Positions 38,269-47,349 of a stretch of 64,000 nt of DNA are shown in pieces (position 1 is the first letter of the stretch; each line of letters starts with the position of its first letter). The translations under genes and the position numbers were made by a program. Below the pieces are notes generated by a model. The model saw only the letters and a list, made by a program, of their open reading frames with translations, ran no database searches and was not told the DNA's origin. Source of the DNA: JADKAC01 sp964492065 (GTDB taxonomy: Bacteria > Bacteroidota > Bacteroidia > Chitinophagales > BACL12); assembly GCA_964492065.1 (NCBI GenBank), contig CAZBHH010000011.1:1-64000 (forward strand), in the 5' to 3' direction.

Positions 38269-39072
38269 TTAATTTTTATTGGGGTCCACCTTTGCGGCTA
38301 ACCTGTAAAACAAAGCGGGAGCAAATTTGCGCAAGTAATAAGCAACCCATTCAATTTGCGCTATCATTATTTCCTTCTTATCCCGCTCAATGGCGCTTAC
38401 AATTTTGTTGGCAACGGTGGATGGGGATATCCCTTTTTGCTGTGCCGGGTCGGCAATGCCGTGTTTGCTACCATCCTGCTTAATTGCATTTACGGATATT
38501 TCTGTATTTACCCTCGCCGGACTGATGATTAAAACCTTAATATTTTTATCCGACAGTTCGGCACGCAGCGATTCATAAAATCCCTGCAATGCAAATTTAG
38601 ACGCTGCATAGGCAGTGCGCTCTTTCCAGCCGAACTTACCGGAGAAGCTGCTCATTACCGCAATCATGCCGCCGCCTTGTTGCAGCATATGCGGTAAGAT
38701 TGCTTTGGTCAATGCCACGCTGCTGAAATAATTGACCTCCATAATGCGGCGGTCAATTTCCAATGGCGTTTCTATCGCCTGCGACCTCTGGCTGATCCCG
38801 CCGTTGTTTATCAGCAAGTCAATGCGCCCAAATAGAGCCAATGCCTTTTCTGCAATTTGAGGAAGAATATGCACGCCGGCGAGATCAAAGGACAATACTT
38901 CGGCTTCGGCTCCCGACTCCCTGCACCGGGCACACACCCGTTGCAGTTCGGCCTCACGTCTTGCCGATAGTATTAACCGGGTGCGCTTTTTTGCCAACGC
39001 ATACGCCAACGCTTCGCCTATGCCTCCCGATGCACCTGTCAGCCATACGACTTTACCCTGTAAATCGTTCAT
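38269..39072 (-). CDS. Short-chain dehydrogenase/reductase
   Basis: A 267-residue classical SDR. Cofactor motif TGASGGIGEALA (about 13-24), INNGGIS, catalytic Ser in MSSFSGKFG and YxxxK in YAASKFALQGF. The C-terminal part has a hydrophobic stretch (IEWVAYYLRKFAPALFYRLAA) that may touch the membrane, as in DHRS7-like lipid or retinoid reductases. A GGAGG sequence about 14 bp before the start is a rare Shine-Dalgarno-like element in this window. Operon with the VOC gene. Confidence 0.88.
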   Translation of the reverse strand: MNDLQGKVVWLTGASGGIGEALAYALAKKRTRLILSARREAELQRVCARCRESGAEAEVLSFDLAGVHILPQIAEKALALFGRIDLLINNGGISQRSQAIETPLEIDRRIMEVNYFSSVALTKAILPHMLQQGGGMIAVMSSFSGKFGWKERTAYAASKFALQGFYESLRAELSDKNIKVLIISPARVNTEISVNAIKQDGSKHGIADPAQQKGISPSTVANKIVSAIERDKKEIMIAQIEWVAYYLRKFAPALFYRLAAKVDPNKN

Positions 39073-39645
39073 AACCGGCGCTTACCTCCGTTGAAGCTTT
39101 TGTTGTATGCTCTTTCCAGGCGCCCGCATTTACCCGCCATTCTATGTATCAGTTTGTCGTTTACTACATTGACATTCCATACATGCATGTCTCAATAGTT
39201 TAAAGTGAAGATAAAGAATTACGGCCTTCCAGCAGTCCGCAGCCATAGGCCGGATAAATAACGGCACGGCATTGTGATTGTAACCGCTTCCCGGTAATAA
39301 AAGACTTACGAACAGAAATAATGACCTGTTGTCCAGGGAATTTACCCGCTCTGCGAAAACGCATAATCCCAATGCCGGGGGCGATGCGATGTGGAACTCT
39401 GCAACCCCGGCAGTTGCAGATCCAAATTCCTTTGCGATGGTTACCGGCATTGACATGACGGGCAAATTTACAAATGAATGCCGGAAGCCGGTTTTTGAAG
39501 TCTTTTTTGTCCTAAACAGATTTTTTTCAATCTTTTGTAACTTTTACATGCATTCAATCGCTTTACCGTTAAAATCCGTTAAATGCGGTTAAAAAAAACT
39601 TTATTTCCGGTATTTTCACAACACAATTTTGCGTAAACTTTGAAA
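39073..39645. other. 573-bp intergenic region between divergent genes
   Basis: Lies between the SDR gene and the lipoprotein gene. Short open frames on either strand lack family resemblance or export features. The 60 bp before the lipoprotein are AT-rich, with AAACTTTG ending 3 bp before its ATG. Otherwise nothing recognised. Confidence 0.35.
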
Positions 39646-40020
39646 ATGGACCCCGCATATCTGAAAACTGTTTTAATTACTGCGGTGATAGCCTTTAGCG
39701 CTTTAAATCTGTTTGGCTGCAGCACTACCGGGGCGCAAAATGATAACACCAAACCACAACAAAATACCTCTTCGCTAAACGGTGAGAATGCTCCCATGGC
39801 ATTCCCCGGGGCAAACACAGAAGAATCCGATCATAAAAATATCATCATTGTATTTACGGTTGACGATGCCAAGCGCATTCACGTGGTGCAAATCAGCGGC
39901 GGATATAATTTACTCACGGAGTATATACGCAAATCACTGGAAGGTAAAGTGCTGGAATCCGATAATGCCGTTCCGGGTATTAATTACGTGATGACCGTAA
40001 AATTTCCCTCAACGATTTGA
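39646..40020 (+). CDS. Small lipoprotein of unknown function
   Basis: A 124-residue protein starting at the ATG 39646 (a TTG lies 6 bp earlier). It has a lipoprotein signal with lipobox LFGC about residue 23, then a Ser/Thr/Asn/Gln-rich spacer and a small domain from about 60 (NIIIVFTVDDAKRIHVVQI) that resembles the plug or TonB-C-like repeat seen in other Bacteroidota lipoproteins. No firm family. It stands alone before the PIG-L operon. Confidence 0.65.
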   Translation: MDPAYLKTVLITAVIAFSALNLFGCSTTGAQNDNTKPQQNTSSLNGENAPMAFPGANTEESDHKNIIIVFTVDDAKRIHVVQISGGYNLLTEYIRKSLEGKVLESDNAVPGINYVMTVKFPSTI

Positions 40021-40065
40021 CTTCGTTCCCACATCGGGTTTTTCCAACTCTGGTCGAGGTTTATT

Positions 40066-40073
40066 TATATTTG
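40066..40073 (+). promoter_or_regulatory. Possible -7 promoter element of the PIG-L operon
   Basis: TATATTTG matches TAnnTTTG and lies 23 bp before the ATG at 40097. No clear -33 TTG at the right spacing, so only half a promoter is seen. Confidence 0.35.
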
Positions 40074-40096
40074 AGCTATTCAATAAGAAATGGTAT

Positions 40097-42589
40097 ATGC
40101 TCAGGAATAGATTTGTAACCGCAATTTTTTTTCAGTTAATACTCAGTGCAGGTATCGTCACAGCGCAGAATGTAGCGCTGGATGCCGCCGGCATTTTACT
40201 CGAATTGCAGAAGTTGAATACCACGGGAAGGGTGTTGTATGTAGCCGCTCACCCCGACGATGAAAACACCCGGTTGATTACCTATTTTGCCAACGGGAAA
40301 AAAGTGCGAACCGCTTATTTATCATTGACACGGGGCGATGGCGGTCAGAATTTAATCGGTGTGGAACAAGGCCCTTATCTGGGCGTGTTGCGCACTCAGG
40401 AATTGATGGAAGCCCGGAAAACCGATGGCGGCGAGCAATACTTTACCACTGCCGTTGATTTTGGATATTCAAAAACGGCAAAGGAGACGTTTGCCATCTG
40501 GGATCATGACCGCTTATTGGAAGAGGTAGTATGGGTAATCCGCAATTTTCAGCCCGACATCATTATTACCCGGTTCCCTCCCGATGAAAGAGCCGGCCAC
40601 GGACAGCACACGGTAAGTGCGGTAATTGCTCAGGAGGCGTTCGATGCCGCAGCTGATCCCACAATGTTTCCCGATCAATTACAATATGTAAAACCCTGGG
40701 CAGCCCAACGCATTTTCTGGAATGCCAGCGTGTGGTGGGACCCTTCGCTTCCTGAAAAATTAAAGAATCAAAAAAATACGGGCATCATCGATATTGGACT
40801 TTACAATCCGTTGCTCGGTGCTTCGTACGGTGAAATCGCCGCCCACAGCCGCACACACCACAAGAGCCAGGGCTTCGGCAGCGCCCCTTCCAGGGGATCT
40901 CAAATGGAATATCTTACACTTACCAAAGGCGCTGACTTTGACTCCGATATCTTCGAAGGTGTTTTCACCACCTGGGAACGACTGCGCATGGGCTCGGATA
41001 TCGGCGCCATGATCGATTCAATTATCGCCGGTTATGACATGCGCAACCCCGCCGCCTCCTTACCGCAATTGCTGGACTTGTATAAAGTGCTGCAATCCAT
41101 GCCTCAGCAAAATTTGATTGTGTATAAAACACATCAGCTACAGCAAATTATCCTTGCTTGTGCCGGTATTTGGTTAGAGCCGGCAGCGACACAGCCGGTG
41201 GCTACTCAGGGAGAAAATTTAACCGTTGTGAATAACAGTATTGCCCGTATGCCGGCCGATGTTGTTCTGAAGAGCATTGAAGTAAATGATTCGGTAATCT
41301 CCCTGAACCGGCCGATGGCGCTGAATATAAATTACCGGGATACGATGCAACTGCGCATCCCTTCCGATGCAAGTTCTTCTCCCTACTGGATGCAGTTGCC
41401 GTACAACGGATTTTTTGAAGTACAAGACAAAACAAAAATCGGTAAACCCGAAAGCGACCCCGCTATCGAAGTAACCTATCAATTGTTGTTCGGCAAGGAT
41501 GTCGAAATGGATGTCAAACGCGGCGTTGTATATAAAGAAACCGACCCGGTGGAAGGCGAAATAATCGACCCGCTCGCCATTGTTCCGCCGCTTGCGATAA
41601 ACCCGTCGGATGAAGTATTTGTATTCGGCGGTAATAAGTCAAAAAAAATAATAATCAACGTAAAAGCATTCCGCGATATTAAACACGGCAATATACGATT
41701 GCAGACCGGCGAAGGTTGGTTGGTGGAGCCGGGCAGCCGGAACATCGAGCTGCCAAAGGGAGAATCTCTCCGCCTGGAATTTGAAGTTACACCACCTGTT
41801 GACGCCTCTTCCGCCGTATTGCAACTGTTTTACACCACCGAATATGCATCCGAACAACCGGCACAGAAAATTACAATAATAGACCATCCGCATATTCAGC
41901 GACAGGTAATCGTGGAAGCATCTGCCGCAACAATGGTTAAAGTGGAAACCGCTTTTACCGACAGGAAAATCGGGTATATTGAAGGAGCGGGCGATAAGGT
42001 GTTTGAATCGCTGCAACAATTGGATGCAGACATAAACTTGATTGACCCGCGGGGAATTTCATTACAGGAATTAATGCAATACGATGTCATTATTGCGGGA
42101 ATCCGTGCATACAATACCTCCAAGGACCTGGCGGATATTCACAACCTGTTGAAAGCCTATACGGAACAGGGGGGCATCTACATTGTCCAATACAATACGA
42201 ACCGCGATTTATTTACCGCTGATATTGCACCTTATCCGTTTACCATTGGCAGGGGAAGGGTGAGCGATGAACATTCGGAAGTGCGTTTTTTACTGCCCGA
42301 TCATCCGGTATTGAACACCCCCAATACAATTACAACGGCGGATTTTCAAAATTGGGTACAGGAGCGGGGGCTTTACTTTGCAACGGAAATGGATTCCGCA
42401 TTTGTCGCACCGCTGGCTTTCAAAGATCCGGATGAAGAGGCGCAGAACGGCGCACTGATTATCGCAGACTACGGCAAAGGCGCTTTCATTTATACCGGCA
42501 TATCCTTCTTCCGCGAACTGCCCGCAGGCGTGCCGGGCGCTTACCGGTTATTTATCAATTTACTGGAGTACAAACCCCTGACGCAATAA
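40097..42589 (+). CDS. Exported PIG-L/LmbE-family deacetylase
   Basis: An 830-residue exported enzyme. Signal peptide ends near VTAQ (residue 24). The PIG-L domain has AHPDDE (51-56) with zinc ligands and catalytic Asp, then RGDGGQN and AGHGQHTVSA with the third metal ligand. Family members remove N-acetyl groups from GlcNAc-type sugars or glycoconjugates. The C-terminal 600 residues are beta-rich and end with a Rossmann/GATase-like part (IAGIRAYNTSKDLADIHN), a layout common in Bacteroidota. One base separates its stop from a 44-aa membrane-protein gene, followed by a sodium symporter, suggesting deacetylation outside the cytoplasm coupled to uptake. Confidence 0.87.
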   Translation: MLRNRFVTAIFFQLILSAGIVTAQNVALDAAGILLELQKLNTTGRVLYVAAHPDDENTRLITYFANGKKVRTAYLSLTRGDGGQNLIGVEQGPYLGVLRTQELMEARKTDGGEQYFTTAVDFGYSKTAKETFAIWDHDRLLEEVVWVIRNFQPDIIITRFPPDERAGHGQHTVSAVIAQEAFDAAADPTMFPDQLQYVKPWAAQRIFWNASVWWDPSLPEKLKNQKNTGIIDIGLYNPLLGASYGEIAAHSRTHHKSQGFGSAPSRGSQMEYLTLTKGADFDSDIFEGVFTTWERLRMGSDIGAMIDSIIAGYDMRNPAASLPQLLDLYKVLQSMPQQNLIVYKTHQLQQIILACAGIWLEPAATQPVATQGENLTVVNNSIARMPADVVLKSIEVNDSVISLNRPMALNINYRDTMQLRIPSDASSSPYWMQLPYNGFFEVQDKTKIGKPESDPAIEVTYQLLFGKDVEMDVKRGVVYKETDPVEGEIIDPLAIVPPLAINPSDEVFVFGGNKSKKIIINVKAFRDIKHGNIRLQTGEGWLVEPGSRNIELPKGESLRLEFEVTPPVDASSAVLQLFYTTEYASEQPAQKITIIDHPHIQRQVIVEASAATMVKVETAFTDRKIGYIEGAGDKVFESLQQLDADINLIDPRGISLQELMQYDVIIAGIRAYNTSKDLADIHNLLKAYTEQGGIYIVQYNTNRDLFTADIAPYPFTIGRGRVSDEHSEVRFLLPDHPVLNTPNTITTADFQNWVQERGLYFATEMDSAFVAPLAFKDPDEEAQNGALIIADYGKGAFIYTGISFFRELPAGVPGAYRLFINLLEYKPLTQ

Positions 42590-42590
42590 A

Positions 42591-42725
42591 ATGGAATCGA
42601 GAGACAAAAACAATAAACCGGAAGCGCCCTTGCTCGGCTCATGGAGAAATTGGTATATGGTTTTAATAACATTTCTCATTCTACAGATTGCACTTTTTAC
42701 CTGGTTGACAATACTTTTTAAATGA
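42591..42725 (+). CDS. 44-residue single-pass membrane protein between deacetylase and symporter
   Basis: The ATG is one base after the deacetylase stop and the TGA overlaps the symporter ATG (ATGA). It encodes 44 residues: a polar N-terminal half (MESRDKNNKPEAPLLGSWRN), then one membrane helix (about 22-43) ending LFK. Exact fit between two overlapping genes, correct topology and operon phase argue that it is real. Analogy: several sodium symporters of this superfamily work with a small membrane subunit encoded just upstream. The family is not one I recognise. Confidence 0.75.
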   Translation: MESRDKNNKPEAPLLGSWRNWYMVLITFLILQIALFTWLTILFK

Positions 42726-44434
42726 GTATTGCCGATTGGATAGTGATGCTTGGCACCCTGACGGCAATTGCCGTTTACGGAATCTTCCACACGCGGAACA
42801 GCCGCAACCTCGAAGGCTTTATTAAAGCGGACAATGCGGAGCGCTGGTGGGGTATCGGGCTATCTGTTATGGCTACACAGGCGAGCGCCATCACCTTTCT
42901 CTCTACGCCGGGACAGGCCTATTCCGACGGCATGCGCTTCGTTCAGTTTTATTTCGGTCTGCCGATAGCCATGATACTCGTTTCGGTATTCTTCATTCCC
43001 ATGTATTACAAATTAAAGGTCTTTACTGCCTACGAATTTCTCGAAAGCAGGTTTGACGTCAAGACCCGCACCTTGACTGCCGGGTTATTCCTCTTGCAGA
43101 GAAGCCTGGCGGCGGGCATTACCATCTATGCACCGTCCATTATCGTTTCGCAGTTAATCGGCTGGAGCCTGAATTTTACAGTATGCTTTATTGGGCTTTT
43201 CGTCACGCTCTATGTAATCTCAGGTGGCGCACGGGCGGTGGCGATCACCCATAAGCAACAGATGGCCGTCATGTTTACCGGGATGTTTGTGGCATTTGGC
43301 TTCCTGGTGTACTATATCAGCCGGCAAATGAGCCTGAACGATGGCCTGCACGTGGCTGGTGCGCTCGGCAAAATGAATGTCGTTGACTACACATTTGACC
43401 TGAACAACCGCTATACGATTTGGAGTGGTATTCTCGGCGGGCTGTTCCTGCAACTGAGTTATTTCGGTACGGATCAAAGCCAGGTGGGCAGGTATATTTC
43501 CGGAAAATCTGTAGCCCAAAGTCGCCTGGGTTTGCTGTTCAACGGCCTGATGAAAATTCCAATGCAGTTCTTTATCTTGCTGACCGGGGTTTTGGTATTT
43601 GTATTTTATCAGATATACCAGCCGCCGGTGTATTTCAACACACTGGAAATTGAAAATGTAAAGTCATCTGAACACCGCGATGCATTCATGGATTTACAGG
43701 TGCAAATGGATTCGGCCTTCTCCCATAAAGCCATTGCGCTTGAGCGATATGTAGCAGCCCTGCATTCGGGTAACGAAGCGCAGGTATTGGCTGAAAAAAA
43801 TACATTGACCGCCGGCCAGGTGCGCTACGACAGCCTGCGCAGCGCCGTTCAGGTTTTGATTGCAGACAATAACCCGAAAGCCGAGGACGATGGCGATTAT
43901 ATTTTTATGCGCTTCGTCATGGATTTCCTGCCGGTGGGCTTGATAGGCCTTTTGTTCGCCGTCATATTTTCTGCCGGCATGAGTTCATCGGCTTCTGAAA
44001 TTACCGCACTATCGGCAACGTTTACCATCGATGTCTATAAACGGTTGCTGGTGAAAAATGCCTCGCCCGAAAAATACCTTACTGCCTCCAGGATCTTCAC
44101 CCTGTTGTTCGGCATTCTCGCTATCGGATTTGCTCTCGTCGTTTCGCAGTTCGATAATTTAATCGAGGCGGTAAATATTATCGGCAGCCTGTTCTACGGC
44201 ACTATTTTAGGAATATTTATCACTGCCTTTTTACTGAAATCCGTATCGGGAAATGCCGTGTTTATTGCGGCGCTGATTACCCAATTTGTTATTTTCTACA
44301 TGGATTTCAACGACCGGTTTCACTGGGGTCTGCCATCTCTCCACCTTAGCTACCTGTGGAATAATGTTCTCGGCTGCCTGCTGGTGATGCTGCTCAGTTT
44401 GATAGCCCGCCTCTTTACCGCAAAAACCAAATAA
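42722..44434 (+). CDS. Sodium:solute symporter (SSS family)
   Basis: A 570-residue polytopic inner-membrane transporter with about 13 helices. The N-terminal half shows SVMATQASAITFLSTPGQAY and the C-terminal half the SSS signature region FAVIFSAGMSSSASEITALS. Between about 300 and 395 there is a hydrophilic insertion (heptad-like, with QVQMDSAFSHKAIAL) absent from the simplest family members. Substrate is unknown; operon position suggests the deacetylated sugar or a related compound. Confidence 0.9.
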   Translation: MSIADWIVMLGTLTAIAVYGIFHTRNSRNLEGFIKADNAERWWGIGLSVMATQASAITFLSTPGQAYSDGMRFVQFYFGLPIAMILVSVFFIPMYYKLKVFTAYEFLESRFDVKTRTLTAGLFLLQRSLAAGITIYAPSIIVSQLIGWSLNFTVCFIGLFVTLYVISGGARAVAITHKQQMAVMFTGMFVAFGFLVYYISRQMSLNDGLHVAGALGKMNVVDYTFDLNNRYTIWSGILGGLFLQLSYFGTDQSQVGRYISGKSVAQSRLGLLFNGLMKIPMQFFILLTGVLVFVFYQIYQPPVYFNTLEIENVKSSEHRDAFMDLQVQMDSAFSHKAIALERYVAALHSGNEAQVLAEKNTLTAGQVRYDSLRSAVQVLIADNNPKAEDDGDYIFMRFVMDFLPVGLIGLLFAVIFSAGMSSSASEITALSATFTIDVYKRLLVKNASPEKYLTASRIFTLLFGILAIGFALVVSQFDNLIEAVNIIGSLFYGTILGIFITAFLLKSVSGNAVFIAALITQFVIFYMDFNDRFHWGLPSLHLSYLWNNVLGCLLVMLLSLIARLFTAKTK

Positions 44435-44582
44435 TTTTCACGCCTGCTTACCCTATTTAGAGGCATTCCAAAGGAATCCGGCATTTATTTACTCTGTTAA
44501 CAAAACCTTAACAAATGTTTAATTGACATTTACAAATAGTGTTAAAAACGGGCATAGCTTCGCAATGTTAATCAGTAAATCG

Positions 44583-45932
44583 ATGAACAGGGTTCATTTT
44601 TACGCATTGATATTTGTTTTAAGTGTATTTACATTTGATGCGATAGGTCAGACATTTTCGATGTCGGGAGAATTTCGCCCCCGCATTGAATACCGCGACG
44701 GCTTCAAAACGCTGCCGGCCGCAGATGCTGAGCCCGCCTTTCTCGCCAATGAGAGAATGCGCCTGATTCTGGATTATAAGAGTAAGCGGGTAAATTTCCG
44801 CCTTACCCCGCAGCATACGGGATTGTTTGGGCAAAACAGCTTTATCAATGCTGCCGAAAACAATTTCTCAATTTATGAAGCATACGCCGACCTGAATTTA
44901 TGCAGTAAGCAACTGGATTCCACTTGTATTATCGATTTGCTGCGATTGAGAATAGGAAGGCAGGTACTCAACTACGATGGCGGCAGGATATTGAGTAACC
45001 TGGACTGGCCTGCACAGGGCATCCGTCACGATGCGGTAGTGCTCTTCCTGGAAGAAAAGGGATGGGAGTTTATTTTGGGTGCGGCATTTAATCAGCAAGC
45101 CGATGTATTATCCGGTACCGCCTTTTACGGCAATTATTACAAGTCACTACAGTTTGCCAGGCTGCATCACACATTTAAAAATCTCGACCTGGCAGCGTTG
45201 ATTTTAAAAGATGATTTTCAAAATGTCATTACCGATTCACTCGGCGATAAAACTACCAATGGTGTAAACAGCCGGATAACCGCCGGAGGTATGTTGAAAT
45301 ATACCATTGCACCGGGTGTGAGTGTGCACGGCGAATTTTACCAGCAGATGGGTAAAGACATACTTTTCAATAACCTGAATGCACAGCTATACAGTTTGGA
45401 AGTGCAGTTTAAAACACCGAATAAAAAACTGATTATTACTCCGGGTGCCGACATCCTGAGCGGCAATGACGGCGTAGTTCAAAACGGGGGAAACCTCGAA
45501 AATACAAACCGGTTCTTCACGCCGACTTACGGCATCAACCATAAATTCTACGGCTATGCCGATTATTTCTATTGCGGCAATGCATTTGGCGACGGCGGAC
45601 TGATCGATTATTATATCCGCAGTTCCTTTGCATTTACAAGTAAGTTCAATACATGGCTACACTTCCACGCATTCAATTCTTATGCGGATATCGCCGATTT
45701 AACAGATCCTTCCAAAACAGTTTCACCTTACCTGGGAACAGAAATAGACTGGCTGTTAAATTACACCTTCGACGAACAAGTGAGCGTACAGTTTGGCACT
45801 TGTTTTATGTTTGGATCAGAAACGCTGAAACAAGTGAAGAGCCTGACCGGCGACATTCGCAATGTCGGAAATTTTACCTACCTGCAATTTAAGTTTACGC
45901 CAAAGTTTTTTGAAACGAAGGTCGCCGGATAA
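44583..45932 (+). CDS. Alginate-export-like outer-membrane porin
   Basis: A 449-residue exported beta-barrel. From the ATG at 44583 there is a well-formed signal peptide (HFYALIFVLSVFTFDAIGQ); in-frame ATG 44565 and TTG 44523 are alternatives. The mature part starts SMSGEFRPRIEYRDGF and has RLRIGRQVLNYDGGRILSN and the C-terminal FTYLQFKFTPKFF, typical of the alginate-export domain family (18-stranded porins for anionic oligosaccharides). It lies 148 bp downstream of the symporter and may belong to the same uptake function. Confidence 0.82.
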   Translation: MNRVHFYALIFVLSVFTFDAIGQTFSMSGEFRPRIEYRDGFKTLPAADAEPAFLANERMRLILDYKSKRVNFRLTPQHTGLFGQNSFINAAENNFSIYEAYADLNLCSKQLDSTCIIDLLRLRIGRQVLNYDGGRILSNLDWPAQGIRHDAVVLFLEEKGWEFILGAAFNQQADVLSGTAFYGNYYKSLQFARLHHTFKNLDLAALILKDDFQNVITDSLGDKTTNGVNSRITAGGMLKYTIAPGVSVHGEFYQQMGKDILFNNLNAQLYSLEVQFKTPNKKLIITPGADILSGNDGVVQNGGNLENTNRFFTPTYGINHKFYGYADYFYCGNAFGDGGLIDYYIRSSFAFTSKFNTWLHFHAFNSYADIADLTDPSKTVSPYLGTEIDWLLNYTFDEQVSVQFGTCFMFGSETLKQVKSLTGDIRNVGNFTYLQFKFTPKFFETKVAG

Positions 45933-46044
45933 GAACCCGGCGTTTCGGGCTTATTGTTGAATCTTTGTGAATAAATGCATTCCCGCTAACTCTTTCGCAG
46001 AAAATTGCAATGCTTCATTACACTGCGATGCGTAATTTTGGAGT

Positions 46045-46839
46045 ATGCAACAATATCATGCGCTACTCCGAAAAATTCTGGAAGAAGGGGTTGCGAAAAG
46101 CGACAGGACAGGTACAGGAACGCTGAGTATTTTCGGATACCAGATGCGCTTCGACTTGTCGAAGGGCTTTCCGTTACTCACTACAAAAAAATTACATGTC
46201 CGTTCCATTATTCACGAACTGCTTTGGTTTATCAGCGGCGACACCAATATTAAATATCTGAAGGACAACGGCGTTTCGATTTGGGATGATTGGGCCGACA
46301 GCAACGGCGACTTAGGGCCGGTGTATGGTCATCAATGGCGGTCATGGCCGGCGCCCGGCGGCAGGAAAATTGATCAGATTCAACAATTAATTGAGCAAAT
46401 TCAGCACAATCCGGATTCACGCCGGTTAATCGTGAGCGCCTGGAACCCCTCCGATATTGAATCTATGGCGCTGCCGCCATGTCATTGTTTATTTCAATTT
46501 TATGTAGTTGAGGGAAAGTTGAGCTGCCAGTTGTACCAGCGCAGTGCAGACACTTTTTTAGGCGTGCCTTTTAATATAGCCTCCTATGCATTATTGACCA
46601 TGATGGTGGCGCAGGTTTGCGGCCTTCAACCGGGCGAATTTATTCATACCTTCGGCGATGCCCACTTGTACAACGATCATATCGAACAGGCAAAGTTGCA
46701 GTTGAGCAGAGAGCCGAGAGCGCTGCCCGTAATGCAAATAAATCCGGAAGTAAAAGATCTGTTTGCTTTTAAGTTTGATGATTTCACGCTGCTGGACTAC
46801 AATCCCTATCCGCATATAAAAGCAGATGTGAGCGTATGA
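46045..46839 (+). CDS. thyA: Thymidylate synthase
   Basis: Methylates dUMP to dTMP with methylenetetrahydrofolate. The 264-residue protein has RTGTGTLSIFGYQMRFDL, the catalytic MALPPCHCLFQFYV with Cys146, QRSADTFLGVPFNIASYA and HIFGDAHLYNDH-like TFGDAHLYNDH. The length is that of the E. coli enzyme. A TAATTTTG box ends 4 bp before the ATG. It overlaps folA by 4 bp; ThyA makes dihydrofolate, which FolA recycles. Confidence 0.97.
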   Translation: MQQYHALLRKILEEGVAKSDRTGTGTLSIFGYQMRFDLSKGFPLLTTKKLHVRSIIHELLWFISGDTNIKYLKDNGVSIWDDWADSNGDLGPVYGHQWRSWPAPGGRKIDQIQQLIEQIQHNPDSRRLIVSAWNPSDIESMALPPCHCLFQFYVVEGKLSCQLYQRSADTFLGVPFNIASYALLTMMVAQVCGLQPGEFIHTFGDAHLYNDHIEQAKLQLSREPRALPVMQINPEVKDLFAFKFDDFTLLDYNPYPHIKADVSV

Positions 46840-47333
46840 TTTTTTCAATTATTGTCGCAGCAGATACAAAGGGCGTTATCGGTTTACACGGCGAAATGCC
46901 ATGGAAAAAATTAAGTGCCGATTTAAAATTTTTTAAACAAACAACCTTAGGACATTGGTGTATTCTGGGTCGCAAAACCTATAATGCATTAGGCAATGCC
47001 GTTCTACCCGGAAGGCAATTTATCGTCGTCACCAGGGATACTTCTTTCAAATCTTCCGATAGCCTGGTAACCCATTCACTCGAATCCGCAATGCAAATGG
47101 ATGTAATTGCCAAAGAACAGGAAGTGTTTATCCTGGGCGGTGGCGAAATTTACAGGCAGGCGTTTCCCTATGTCAGCAAAATATATCTCACACGTATTCA
47201 CGATTCGTTTAATGGCGACACGCATTTTTTTATCCCCGATCCCGAAAACTGGAAACTGACTTCACGCAGGGATTTCCCACAAGATGAAAAAAATCCGTAC
47301 CGGTATTCCTTTTTGGTATTTGAAAAAATTTAA
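46836..47333 (+). CDS. folA: Dihydrofolate reductase
   Basis: Reduces dihydrofolate to tetrahydrofolate with NADPH. The 165-residue protein shows IVAADTKGVIGLHGEMPW (Met20 loop), LGRKTYNALG, and FILGGGEIYRQAFP. Overlaps thyA by ATGA and is the expected metabolic partner. Confidence 0.95.
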   Translation: MIFSIIVAADTKGVIGLHGEMPWKKLSADLKFFKQTTLGHWCILGRKTYNALGNAVLPGRQFIVVTRDTSFKSSDSLVTHSLESAMQMDVIAKEQEVFILGGGEIYRQAFPYVSKIYLTRIHDSFNGDTHFFIPDPENWKLTSRRDFPQDEKNPYRYSFLVFEKI

Positions 47334-47349
47334 TCGTTAAATTGTTAAA

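Noticed and set aside
37767..38483. 238-codon plus-strand ORF across the SDR-VOC junction
   Set aside because: Antisense to two clear genes, with no family resemblance.
39142..39465. 107-codon minus-strand ORF in the gap before the lipoprotein
   Set aside because: No signal peptide, domain or start context; composition unlike the neighbours.
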